Origin: Acidobacteriota bacterium
GTDB lineage: Bacteria; Acidobacteriota; Blastocatellia; Pyrinomonadales; Pyrinomonadaceae
DNA: 11,053 bases
NCBI GenBank assembly: GCA_029777145.1
Contig: JAKOSS010000580.1
Span: 1-11,053, forward strand
Reading direction: 5' to 3'
Position 1 is the first letter of the stretch. Every line of letters begins with the position of its first letter. Position numbers and translations under genes: made by a program. Below, piece after piece: positions 1-6,411 of the stretch. The notes beneath the pieces were generated by a model that was not told the origin of the DNA, ran no database searches, and saw nothing but the letters and a program-made list of their open reading frames with translations.

Positions 1-1
1 C

Positions 2-115
2 GCGGCAGATCGGAAATTCGATCGCGGCGATGTCATCGTTCTAGAGGACGGCTCCGACCGATCGATCTTCGTCGGTCAGCGGTCCGAGATCGTGGTCGTC
101 GAAGTTCGGCGCTAG
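2..115 (+). CDS. C-terminal fragment of an unidentified protein
   Basis: An open frame enters from the left edge and runs for 37 codons to TAG at 113-115. The visible end alternates charged and hydrophobic residues (RGDVIVLEDG, then IFVGQRSEIVVVEVRR), which suggests beta-strands closing a domain. GC-rich third positions and a close fit to the convergent gene support it as a real gene tail rather than chance. Its stop overlaps the stop of the minus-strand gene at 112-897: the tetramer CTAG serves as TAG on both strands. No family can be assigned from this much sequence. Confidence 0.55.
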   Translation, partial: AADRKFDRGDVIVLEDGSDRSIFVGQRSEIVVVEVRR

Positions 116-897
116 TCGATACGTTCGAAACCTTGATACCACATGTTCGGGTTCGTTTCCTTGGCCTGACGCTGGAATTTCAGCAGGAATTTCGACGCGC
201 CGGGCGCCCCGTCATTGCGCCCGACCGCATCGAAAAGTTCGATCCCGCCGGCGTCGAAATAGACCTCAAAGTCGATTGAGCGGTTCGGAAAATCGCCTTT
301 TACTGCCTTCTCGACGTTGAACTCGAAAACGAAGCTCTGCCGCCTCTTCCCGGTCCCGCGCGCACCGGTGCATTTTGCTTCGAGCCAAACTTCGCGATAG
401 AGCTTGCCGGATCGTTCGAGTGCTTTGAGGAGGCGCTCGTCGCCGCGCGGATCCGTCGCCGGATTCTTCGGTGCCAGCGGCGGATAATCGAGCTCGAAAA
501 GCAGCGTCGTCGCCGGTTGCCGCAACGTCGAGATATCGACGGCGACGCCGCGATACCCGACATCGGTATAGCCTTCGAAAAAGCGGCCGACGTAGATCGC
601 TTCGCTTCCGGCGAACACCGCGAACGAGAGCCCGCCGGCGGAAACCTTGAAATCACGCAAGCGGCTTCGGGCGTCGTAAGTGAATACGAGCCGGTGACTG
701 TCGGCCTCGTATCGCAGAACGTCGGCGTCGGTCAGAAACGGCTTGGGACCCGGCTTCAGCTTTCGGAGATCGATGCTTTCCGGCCGTTTGGTTTGAAGTT
801 TCGGCGGCAGGATCTCCAAACTGAATTCCTGCGCTCTCACCCTTTCGGCCAGCATACCGACCATTCCGCACAATGCTGCAATTACGAGCAACTTCAT
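112..897 (-). CDS. Exported protein of unknown function
   Basis: A 261-residue protein with an N-terminal signal peptide: MK, a hydrophobic stretch (LLVIAALCGMVGML), then a likely signal peptidase I site after VRA, before QEF. I chose ATG at 895-897 because a GAGGG ribosome binding site lies 9 bases upstream; the in-frame GTG at 901-903 would leave only 3 bases. The mature part is rich in beta-type sequence and aromatic residues (VGRFFEGYTDVGYRG, FVFEFNVEKAVKGDF, FEVYFDAGG) and has a single cysteine at about residue 175. I recognise no family or catalytic motif. It is the last gene of the minus-strand series, 50 bases after the preceding gene, so it may be co-transcribed with it. Periplasmic or outer-surface location is inferred from the signal peptide only. 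Confidence 0.8.
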   Translation of the reverse strand: MKLLVIAALCGMVGMLAERVRAQEFSLEILPPKLQTKRPESIDLRKLKPGPKPFLTDADVLRYEADSHRLVFTYDARSRLRDFKVSAGGLSFAVFAGSEAIYVGRFFEGYTDVGYRGVAVDISTLRQPATTLLFELDYPPLAPKNPATDPRGDERLLKALERSGKLYREVWLEAKCTGARGTGKRRQSFVFEFNVEKAVKGDFPNRSIDFEVYFDAGGIELFDAVGRNDGAPGASKFLLKFQRQAKETNPNMWYQGFERID

Positions 898-947
898 CGA
901 CACACACCCTCAGACGTCGGGTTTCGGACGCAGTCTTTCCCGAAGGT

Positions 948-1463
948 CTAAATTGCTCCGACCGATCGAAGATATTCGTCGTCGAGTTCCTTGATCCGAG
1001 CGATGAACTTCTTCCCGAACTGGTCGGCCAACACCGGATCCTTGCCGAGCTTATCGACCCAGTCGGTCGAGATCTGGCTCCATTTCGGCGCGTCGATCCC
1101 GAAGCGCTCGTACATCGGTTCGAACGGCACCGGACGGCGGATGTCGCCCTTCAGGTCGGTATTGATCATCGCGAGCATTTCGCAGTAATCCTCGATCGTC
1201 GCCGTCGCCCGCGGCCCGCCGTACTTTGACAGCGCCGCTTGGTAGAGCGGCATGTACGCCAGCGCCACGGTCGCCGCGTGGTTCGGGTCATACATCCGCG
1301 CGTTCCAGCCGTTCATCGCGGCTTCCCATGTCGGCCGGTCGACGCCGTTCTCGGCGGCGATCCGCGCGCAGACTTCCAAATCCCCGCCGCAGTTGGCCAT
1401 CTTGGCGCAGAGCTCGGCGTACCGTTCAAGTGTTATTCCTGCAATTGGTTCAAGTGAATTCAT
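948..1463 (-). CDS. Small helical protein with internal duplication (DUF6620-like?)
   Basis: A 171-residue protein with no signal peptide or membrane segment, so probably cytoplasmic. It consists of two related halves. Residues about 8-78 carry NGVDRPTW (39-46), W53 and DP at 59-60; residues about 87-157 carry FGIDAPKW (121-128), W135 and DP at 142-143. The offset is 82-83 residues, and each half opens with a similar helix (TLERYAEL versus TIEDYCEM). The pattern resembles small helical domains annotated as DUF6620, but I recall that family only loosely and the assignment is weak. The frame stays open upstream to 1571, but that extension would translate the heptamer repeat; ATG at 1461-1463 begins where normal protein sequence begins. 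No clear Shine-Dalgarno sequence precedes it. The gene follows the large propeller gene by 88 bases. Function unknown. Confidence 0.8.
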   Translation of the reverse strand: MNSLEPIAGITLERYAELCAKMANCGGDLEVCARIAAENGVDRPTWEAAMNGWNARMYDPNHAATVALAYMPLYQAALSKYGGPRATATIEDYCEMLAMINTDLKGDIRRPVPFEPMYERFGIDAPKWSQISTDWVDKLGKDPVLADQFGKKFIARIKELDDEYLRSVGAI

Positions 1464-1505
1464 AATTTCAATATTGATTACGGATTCGGGCGTCGGACTT
1501 CGGAT

Positions 1506-1547
1506 TCCCAAATCCCAAATCCCAAATCCCACATCCCAGGTCCCACA
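1506..1547 (-). repeat. Six-copy heptanucleotide array, G-rich on the transcribed RNA
   Basis: On the plus strand there are six consecutive 7-base units: TCCCAAA three times, then TCCCACA, TCCCAGG, TCCCACA. A more diverged heptad pattern (TCGGACT, TCGGATT) continues towards 1493. The array begins 5 bases past the stop of the propeller gene and ends about 43 bases before the start codon of the next gene. On the minus strand, which is the sense of both neighbours, it gives six GGG tracts separated by 4-base spacers, matching the usual definition of a potential intramolecular G-quadruplex. It resembles in kind the short tandem heptamer repeats known from cyanobacteria; relation to those is not implied. 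Confidence 0.85.
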
Positions 1548-1551
1548 TGGC

Positions 1552-4500
1552 CTAGTTTCCTTCAAGGGCAAGCGTCAACGGATGTCGCCCGTATTTCACG
1601 ACCGTCAAACGGATCGCTACGACCACGGACTGGCCGGGCAGCAGCGGATTCAAAGCGGTGACGGAATCGACGCTCAACGTGCTGTTGATGCCGCCGCCAT
1701 TCGGCTGAAGTCGTTCCGCCGCCAGCGACGTTCCCTTGATCAGCAATCCCTCGTCCGACGAGGTCGCAAGCCTGAAATCGGGATGCGACGAGAACCGGCG
1801 CTGAAGTTCGCTGCCCGCGGTCGGAAAGCTGATCGCACGCAGACGCAATGCGGTCAGCGATCCGCCGGTGTTGTTCACGATGGTCCGGTACACGGTCAGC
1901 GTGCCCTGCGGGCCATTGGGAACGGGGGTAGGATCGTATGTTTCGACGCCGAAATCGGAGATCGGGGCTTCCGCAGACGGTATCAGCCGCAAGCTTTCGG
2001 ACGTTTCCGGCGCCGGCGCTCCGAGCGTGGTGTAGACCTTCAAACCGCCGCTCGAATATATCGCCGCATGGTTGTCGACGAGCATGAAATCAGCCCGATT
2101 GTTTCCTGTGTCCTCCAGCCCGTCCGCACTGAATTTTCGGACGTAGCTCCATTCGGCGTTCGAGTTGTCGAGCGCCGGCAACGCCTTGCCTTCGTGCCAG
2201 GCCGACCCCTCGAATCCGACGGCGTCGATGACGTTCGAAGGCACGAAATTCTCCGCGTTCGCCGATTTCAAAAGGACCACGCTCGCGTTGTCGGGGATGT
2301 CGGTGTTGAACGTGCCGTCGCCGACCGCCGTCACCGAACCGCGCCCCGTCGGATAATCGATGATCGAGAATCCGCCGAGCGGGTCGTTGTTGGTCAGAAG
2401 ATAATGACCGCGCGCGCCGATCGTCACCTGATTCGGGATCGTGGCGATCGCCGTCAGCGAATTTCCGGCCGCGGCGGCGAGCGATATTCCCGGCGAACCG
2501 TCCGCCGTCTGGATCGTGACGTCGAAATCATTCGGATTGAACAACTTAACGTATTCGTCCTTGGCGCCGAGCCGGCCTCGTTCGCGAAACTCGCTGATCA
2601 TCAAACTGCCGTCAGAAAGATCTTCATCGAGGATCTGGACCGTCGCGAACGCGTGGCCGGGTTCGATGTCCGCGTTGTTCGTCGGATTGCTGATCGCGAC
2701 GGTGAACGATTCCTTCGGTTCAAGGACGCCGTCGTTGACGATCGGGATCGAGACTGTTTTTGACGTTTCAAGCGCGTTGAACGTTACGACGCCGGTCGTC
2801 GGCGCGTAGTCCTGTCCGGCCCGCGCGGTTCCGTCAACCGTCGTGAAATCAACGGTTACAGGATCCGTGGTTTGGATCTGACCGACACGATCGATGGTCA
2901 CGTTGACGGTGCCGCCGTTCTCGGCCTTGGTGTATGAAATGTTCTCGAAACGCAACGTCCCGCCCGTTCCGCCGGTCGGCGTTCCGACCGACGCGACGAA
3001 AACAAGCTCACGATTCGAAGCCAGTGCCGCGATGTTGAAGACGGCCGGATTGATCGAATATCCGGGCCGCGTGGCCGAAACGGCATGCGGTTCACCGGGA
3101 ACGGTGTCAAGAAACCCGAACCGCCCGTCGGGACCGGTGAGCACCGTGCCGGAAACCTGCCCGGAAAGCGCGACCATGACGTTCGAAAGCGGATTGCCCG
3201 TCGTCGAATCGATCACTTTTCCGCCGATCACGTAATCGCCGAACTTCGTGACGAACGCGTCTCGTCCGCCCGAATTCATGGTCTGGTATCCGTCCGGAGT
3301 GACCGGAAACGGGATCGCACCGGTCGCGATCGATTGGCCGGTGACGTAGATGTTGCCGGCGGAATCGACCGCGATGTCCGTTCCGAAATCGGATCCGCTT
3401 CCGCCCAAATATGTTGAGAAAAGGAAGGCTGACGCATTCTGATTGAGCACCGTGACGACCGCGTCGTTCGAGCCGTTGTAAGTCGTGTCGGGCGCGCCCG
3501 GAGTCGTCGGATAGTCGCCGGAGAAATTGTCGCCGACGATGTATGCGTTTCCGAAACGATCGACCGCGACTCCCGATGCGGATTCTCCCTGCGTGCCACC
3601 GATGAACGTTGAGTAAACGAGCGTCGAACCATCCGGGCTGATCTTGCTCGCGCCGATCTCGTTGGAACCTGCGTTCGTGGTATCGACGACTCCCGCCGTG
3701 GTCGGGAATCCGGGGCTGACCGGCCCGACGACGTAAGCGGCGCCGTTCGAGTCGATCGCGAGACCGTTCGCGTTGTCGATCCCGGGACCGCCGATCACGG
3801 TCGAGTAAACAAGCGCGGTGCCGGACGCATTGATCCGCGTCACGAAGAAATCGGTCGATCCATTGACGGTCGTATCGTAGGCGCCGGCAGTTGTCGGAAA
3901 ATCGACAACGTCGTCGGTCGTCGTTCCGGCGACGTAGGCCTCGCCCGCGGCATTGACCGCGATCGAGCGTCCGACGTCGATGCCGCTTCCGCCGAGGAAG
4001 GTCGAATAAGTCAGGGCCGTGCCGGTAGCGTTTATCTTAGTCACGGCGACGTCGTCGATTCCGTTGTGCGTCGTGTCGAACGCGCCGACCGTGGTCGGAT
4101 AGTCAACGATCGTATCCGCCGTCCGGACGATGATGTAGGCGTTGTCGGACGAGTCGATCGCGAGATCCTGAGCGTAATCGATCTGCGACGCGCCGATGTA
4201 GGTCGAATAGATCAGCGTATTGCCGTTCGCGCCGAACCGCGCTACAAAAACGTCGGCGCCGCCGTTGAACGTCGTATCGTACGCGCCGGACGTGACGGGG
4301 AAATCGACGCTTCCCGCCGCGCCGGCAACGAAGATGTCGCCGGATTGATTCACGGCGATGCCGAATCCCTCGTCATAATTCTGGCCGCCGAGATACGTTG
4401 AAAAAACCAGGCCCGTTCCGCTCGAGTTGATCTTGGCGACGAAAACGTCGTCGCTTCCGTTCGCCGACGTATCGAACGTGCCCGAGGTTGTCGGGAAAGA

Positions 4501-5397
4501 GATCGACGAGGTCCGGCCGGTGATGTAGCTGTTGCCGTTCGAGTCGACGGTGATGTCGTTCGAGTAATCTTCACCGAACGAGCCGAGCATCGTCGAGAAG
4601 GCCATGTTGTTCGTCAGGATCGTCGGATCGATCGTCAGCGGCAGGGAATTGTCGTAGTCGCCGACGGCGAACTTTACCCTGTTTCCCGCGATCACGAACG
4701 AACTCTCAACTTCCGAACGAAATCCGTTTGACTCTTGGTATGTGACCGGCTTCTGTTGCGTGATCGTCCCGGCCTCGGTTCGGATCAAAAGGTTACCGTC
4801 GCTGTCGATCTCAAGACCGTCGGCACCTTCGAACGCGAGTTCGATCTGATTCGGATCGGCGCCGGGCGAAACGACAAAATCGTAACGGGTCGCGCCCTGC
4901 GCGAGGCCGTGCCAGATCATCCCGACGCCCGGATAGACGTTTTCATAAGCAACGCGCGAAAAATTCGGGATATCCGTCCGCCAATTGCTTTGTCCGCCGC
5001 GGAAATAATTTGTCCGCTGGCCGACCGGCTCCACGCCGGCGAATTGTGAATCTGCGTTTGCACCGACGAACTTCATGCGCAGCGCGAATGCCTTGGATCC
5101 CGATCGATCGGAAACCGCGTTGTCCCCGTCCTTCACTGTGCTTATCGAGATTGGAAGGACGTAAACGGCTTCTTCGCCGGTCAGAAAAACGTTCGCCCCG
5201 CCCGCCCGCGCGAGGTAACGAACGGCGGACGGAAACTGGCCGCGGTTCTCTTCAAACGCGGTCGTGCCGTTCGAAACTTGCGGCGCATCGGTTGATTTCG
5301 AGGCCGCCGCCTGGGCATTCGTGTTGACCGGCGGGATGCCGACGAGAAGGATCGACGCAAGCAAGATGTAGGAAGTCAGTCGATTTCGTAATTCCAT
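1552..5397 (-). CDS. Secreted SBBP beta-propeller protein with Calx-beta and lamin-tail domains
   Basis: A 1281-residue exported protein. Residues 1-29 form a signal peptide, probable cleavage near NAQA. Residues about 45-255 match the N-terminal module usual in SBBP proteins (FEENRGQFPSAVRYLARA, NYFRGGQSNWRTDIPNF, YPGVGMIWHG). Seven SBBP repeats of 62-67 residues follow (starts 267, 332, 397, 464, 531, 595, 660), each with a YSTFLGG-type opening, AVDSNGNAY-type strand, FPTT and DTT.NG. Then come a carboxypeptidase-regulatory-like domain (723-800), a Calx-beta domain (814-925: DGTARAGQDY, EPKESFTV, DED), a lamin-tail-like domain (about 930-1110: LMISEFRERG, DEYVKLFNPND) and a C-terminal beta domain (about 1160-1281). 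No catalytic site or cell-wall sorting signal is visible, so adhesion or surface binding is inferred. GGAG lies 11 bases before ATG 5397. An operator-like inverted repeat upstream links it to the adjacent response regulator. Confidence 0.93.
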   Translation of the reverse strand: MELRNRLTSYILLASILLVGIPPVNTNAQAAASKSTDAPQVSNGTTAFEENRGQFPSAVRYLARAGGANVFLTGEEAVYVLPISISTVKDGDNAVSDRSGSKAFALRMKFVGANADSQFAGVEPVGQRTNYFRGGQSNWRTDIPNFSRVAYENVYPGVGMIWHGLAQGATRYDFVVSPGADPNQIELAFEGADGLEIDSDGNLLIRTEAGTITQQKPVTYQESNGFRSEVESSFVIAGNRVKFAVGDYDNSLPLTIDPTILTNNMAFSTMLGSFGEDYSNDITVDSNGNSYITGRTSSISFPTTSGTFDTSANGSDDVFVAKINSSGTGLVFSTYLGGQNYDEGFGIAVNQSGDIFVAGAAGSVDFPVTSGAYDTTFNGGADVFVARFGANGNTLIYSTYIGASQIDYAQDLAIDSSDNAYIIVRTADTIVDYPTTVGAFDTTHNGIDDVAVTKINATGTALTYSTFLGGSGIDVGRSIAVNAAGEAYVAGTTTDDVVDFPTTAGAYDTTVNGSTDFFVTRINASGTALVYSTVIGGPGIDNANGLAIDSNGAAYVVGPVSPGFPTTAGVVDTTNAGSNEIGASKISPDGSTLVYSTFIGGTQGESASGVAVDRFGNAYIVGDNFSGDYPTTPGAPDTTYNGSNDAVVTVLNQNASAFLFSTYLGGSGSDFGTDIAVDSAGNIYVTGQSIATGAIPFPVTPDGYQTMNSGGRDAFVTKFGDYVIGGKVIDSTTGNPLSNVMVALSGQVSGTVLTGPDGRFGFLDTVPGEPHAVSATRPGYSINPAVFNIAALASNRELVFVASVGTPTGGTGGTLRFENISYTKAENGGTVNVTIDRVGQIQTTDPVTVDFTTVDGTARAGQDYAPTTGVVTFNALETSKTVSIPIVNDGVLEPKESFTVAISNPTNNADIEPGHAFATVQILDEDLSDGSLMISEFRERGRLGAKDEYVKLFNPNDFDVTIQTADGSPGISLAAAAGNSLTAIATIPNQVTIGARGHYLLTNNDPLGGFSIIDYPTGRGSVTAVGDGTFNTDIPDNASVVLLKSANAENFVPSNVIDAVGFEGSAWHEGKALPALDNSNAEWSYVRKFSADGLEDTGNNRADFMLVDNHAAIYSSGGLKVYTTLGAPAPETSESLRLIPSAEAPISDFGVETYDPTPVPNGPQGTLTVYRTIVNNTGGSLTALRLRAISFPTAGSELQRRFSSHPDFRLATSSDEGLLIKGTSLAAERLQPNGGGINSTLSVDSVTALNPLLPGQSVVVAIRLTVVKYGRHPLTLALEGN
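3235..4599 (-). repeat. Seven tandem SBBP repeats (one predicted seven-bladed propeller)
   Basis: Seven consecutive protein repeats of about 65 residues inside the large secreted protein. Blades 2-4 and 7 keep the signature best; blade 5 is the shortest full one (64 residues) and lacks the acidic insert seen as TADTIVDYP and TTDDVVDFP in blades 3 and 4. Seven units is the commonest count for a closed propeller. At DNA level the copies are diverged, so the array is old rather than a recent amplification. Confidence 0.85.
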
Positions 5398-5446
5398 TGA
5401 TTCAAATTCTCCGGTTCAGATTTCGGGAGAGAAATGATGCAATACG

Positions 5447-5452
5447 ACGATA
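5447..5452 (-). promoter_or_regulatory. Candidate -10 box for the secreted propeller gene
   Basis: TATCGT on the minus strand (4 of 6 matches to TATAAT), with its upstream end about 30 bases from the centre of the inverted repeat at 5472-5492. No consensus -35 hexamer stands at the expected spacing, as would fit an activator-dependent promoter. A start near 5440 would give a leader of about 43 bases containing the GGAG ribosome binding site. On its own this box would be weak; the support comes from the matching geometry at the response regulator. Confidence 0.35.
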
Positions 5453-5471
5453 GGGAATTGCGGAGGGCGAA

Positions 5472-5492
5472 TCGCCACCCGTTTGGGTAGAA
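5472..5492 (-). promoter_or_regulatory. Operator-like inverted repeat upstream of the propeller gene (copy B)
   Basis: Plus-strand GCCACCCGTTTGGGTAGA at 5474-5491, built on the inverted half-sites ACCC and GGGT around a 4-base centre. It agrees at 18 of 21 positions with the element at 6380-6400 and has the same orientation relative to its downstream gene. It ends 74 bases before the ATG at 5397 and would be centred about 42 bases upstream of the predicted start site. The outer arms are imperfect here, which argues for a protein-binding site rather than an RNA hairpin. NarL/LuxR-type regulators usually bind such short inverted repeats; that the neighbouring regulator is the binder is inference. 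The remainder of the 5398-5690 gap holds two short palindromes and no convincing gene. Confidence 0.6.
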
Positions 5493-5635
5493 CTATTGAA
5501 CCCGGATCACGCATCGGTAGATCTTGCCGGCGAATCTTCGCCCTCGAGCGCGAATTGAATGATTTTGGGGAAGGCACGCGGGTTGGCGATAAATTCCGTG
5601 AACGAGCGTCGGTTTCCTTATTACGGCGTATCGAC

Positions 5636-5659
5636 GCGGATCAACGCCTCGCGATCCGC
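5636..5659 (-). terminator. Stem-loop downstream of the response regulator gene
   Basis: GCGGATC at 5636-5642 and GATCCGC at 5653-5659 form a perfect 7-bp stem with a 10-base loop, 32-55 bases past the stop of the response regulator gene. No U-run follows in the direction of transcription, so it is not a standard intrinsic terminator. It may be a factor-assisted stop, an RNA-stabilising hairpin, or chance in GC-rich DNA. Confidence 0.25.
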
Positions 5660-5690
5660 CCCTCTTCTTGTGATCTGAATTATCGTGAAG

Positions 5691-6344
5691 CTAGATGATC
5701 CGGTTCTGCAGCGCTTTCGCAACCGCTTCGGATTTTGAGTGGACCTGGAGCTTCTCGTAGATATGCCGCATGTGAAACTTGATCGTGTTGTAGCTGACGC
5801 CGAGTTCTTCGGCGGCGGTGGTGTAGTTGTGACCTTCGACGAGGAGCTTCAGAAGCCTCGTTTCGTGCGGTGTCAGGTCGTAATCGACCTTCTCCGGCGG
5901 CCGCACTTCGCGGAACAGCTTGATGACGCGCGACGCAACCTCGGGCGACATCGGCGCGCCGCCCGAAACGGCTTCGCGAATGTTCTCGATGATCTTCGCG
6001 GGCGACGTCCGCTTGAGCAGATAACCGCTCGCACCGGCGCAAAGGGCGTCAAAGATCCGCTCGTCATCGTCATAAACCGTCAGCATGAGGACCGTCATGT
6101 CCGGGAATTGCTGTTTCAGGATCCCGATTCCCTCGATTCCGTTCATTCCGGGCAGGCCGATGTCCGACAAGAGAACATCGGGCACGTTGCCCTTGATCCG
6201 CGGGATGGCTTCTTCCATGGACCGGTAGCTGCCGGCGCAATTGAATCCCTCGGTAAAATTGATCAGCGTCGCAAGTCCTTCGCGGATGTCGCGAATGTCC
6301 TCGACGATCGCCGTATTGATTACTTTTCGTTCTGTTTGTTCCAC
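5691..6344 (-). CDS. NarL/LuxR-family response regulator
   Basis: A 217-residue cytoplasmic transcription regulator. The receiver domain occupies about residues 8-125: acidic pair E15-D16 (IVEDIRD), phospho-acceptor D61 in LLSDIGLPGMNG, T89 (LMLTVYDD) and K111 (GYLLKR) are all in place. The LuxR-type helix-turn-helix is at about 152-214 (LTPHETRLLKLLVEGHNYTTAAEELGVSYNTIKFHMRHIYEKL, given here only as landmarks: LTPHE, LGVSYNTIKFH, IYEKL). Phosphorylation by the kinase encoded immediately upstream (68-base gap) is the expected input. The start is uncertain: an in-frame TTG at 6351-6353 would add three residues but overlaps the candidate -10 box, and neither start has a Shine-Dalgarno sequence. 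GTG at 6342-6344 would be nearly leaderless. The inverted repeat just upstream suggests the protein activates its own gene as well as the next one. Confidence 0.93.
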   Translation of the reverse strand: MEQTERKVINTAIVEDIRDIREGLATLINFTEGFNCAGSYRSMEEAIPRIKGNVPDVLLSDIGLPGMNGIEGIGILKQQFPDMTVLMLTVYDDDERIFDALCAGASGYLLKRTSPAKIIENIREAVSGGAPMSPEVASRVIKLFREVRPPEKVDYDLTPHETRLLKLLVEGHNYTTAAEELGVSYNTIKFHMRHIYEKLQVHSKSEAVAKALQNRII

Positions 6345-6352
6345 CCGAATCA

Positions 6353-6358
6353 ACTATA
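6353..6358 (-). promoter_or_regulatory. Candidate -10 box for the response regulator gene
   Basis: TATAGT on the minus strand (5 of 6 matches to TATAAT), its upstream end about 32 bases from the centre of the inverted repeat at 6380-6400. Seventeen bases upstream of it stands GAAGCT, a poor -35. The predicted start near 6346 falls 2 bases before the GTG start codon, so the transcript would be almost leaderless. Confidence rests on the parallel arrangement in front of the propeller gene. Confidence 0.4.
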
Positions 6359-6379
6359 ACAGCCCGAGGCCGGGGAGCT

Positions 6380-6400
6380 TCGCCACCCGTGTGGGTGGCA
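6380..6400 (-). promoter_or_regulatory. Operator-like inverted repeat between kinase and regulator genes (copy A)
   Basis: Plus-strand GCCACCCGTGTGGGTGGC at 6382-6399: a perfect 7-base inverted repeat around a GTGT centre. It lies in the gap between the kinase stop (6412) and the regulator start, centred about 44 bases upstream of the predicted transcription start. A further half-site, CGGGTGG on the minus strand, occurs at 6341-6347, over the start codon. No U-run follows the potential stem in either direction, so an intrinsic terminator is unlikely. Read as a class II activator site for the adjacent LuxR-type regulator by inference. Confidence 0.6.
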
Positions 6401-6411
6401 GTCTCACTGAA

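Noticed and set aside
1506..1547. CRISPR-like or attachment-site repeat
   Set aside because: The units are 7 bases and contiguous, without spacers, cas genes, integrase or tRNA nearby; it is a simple tandem repeat.
1464..1571. N-terminal extension of the small helical protein
   Set aside because: The extra 36 codons translate the heptamer repeat (WDVGFGIWDLG) and overlap the end of the propeller gene. Normal protein sequence begins at ATG 1463.
1252..2763. A 503-codon open frame on the plus strand
   Set aside because: It is antisense to the C-terminal domains of the secreted propeller protein, has an arginine-rich composition typical of shadow frames in GC-rich DNA, and shows no domain.
5483..5698. 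A 71-codon plus-strand frame in the gap upstream of the propeller gene
   Set aside because: It starts inside the operator-like element, overlaps the end of the response regulator gene on the other strand, lacks a ribosome binding site and gives an arginine-rich sequence with no known motif.
5739..6359. A 206-codon open frame on the plus strand
   Set aside because: Exactly antisense to the response regulator, whose receiver and HTH motifs are intact.
6382..6399. Intrinsic terminator between kinase and regulator genes
   Set aside because: The perfect 7-base inverted repeat has no following U-run on either strand, and its second copy upstream of the propeller gene has imperfect arms, which fits a DNA-binding site better.
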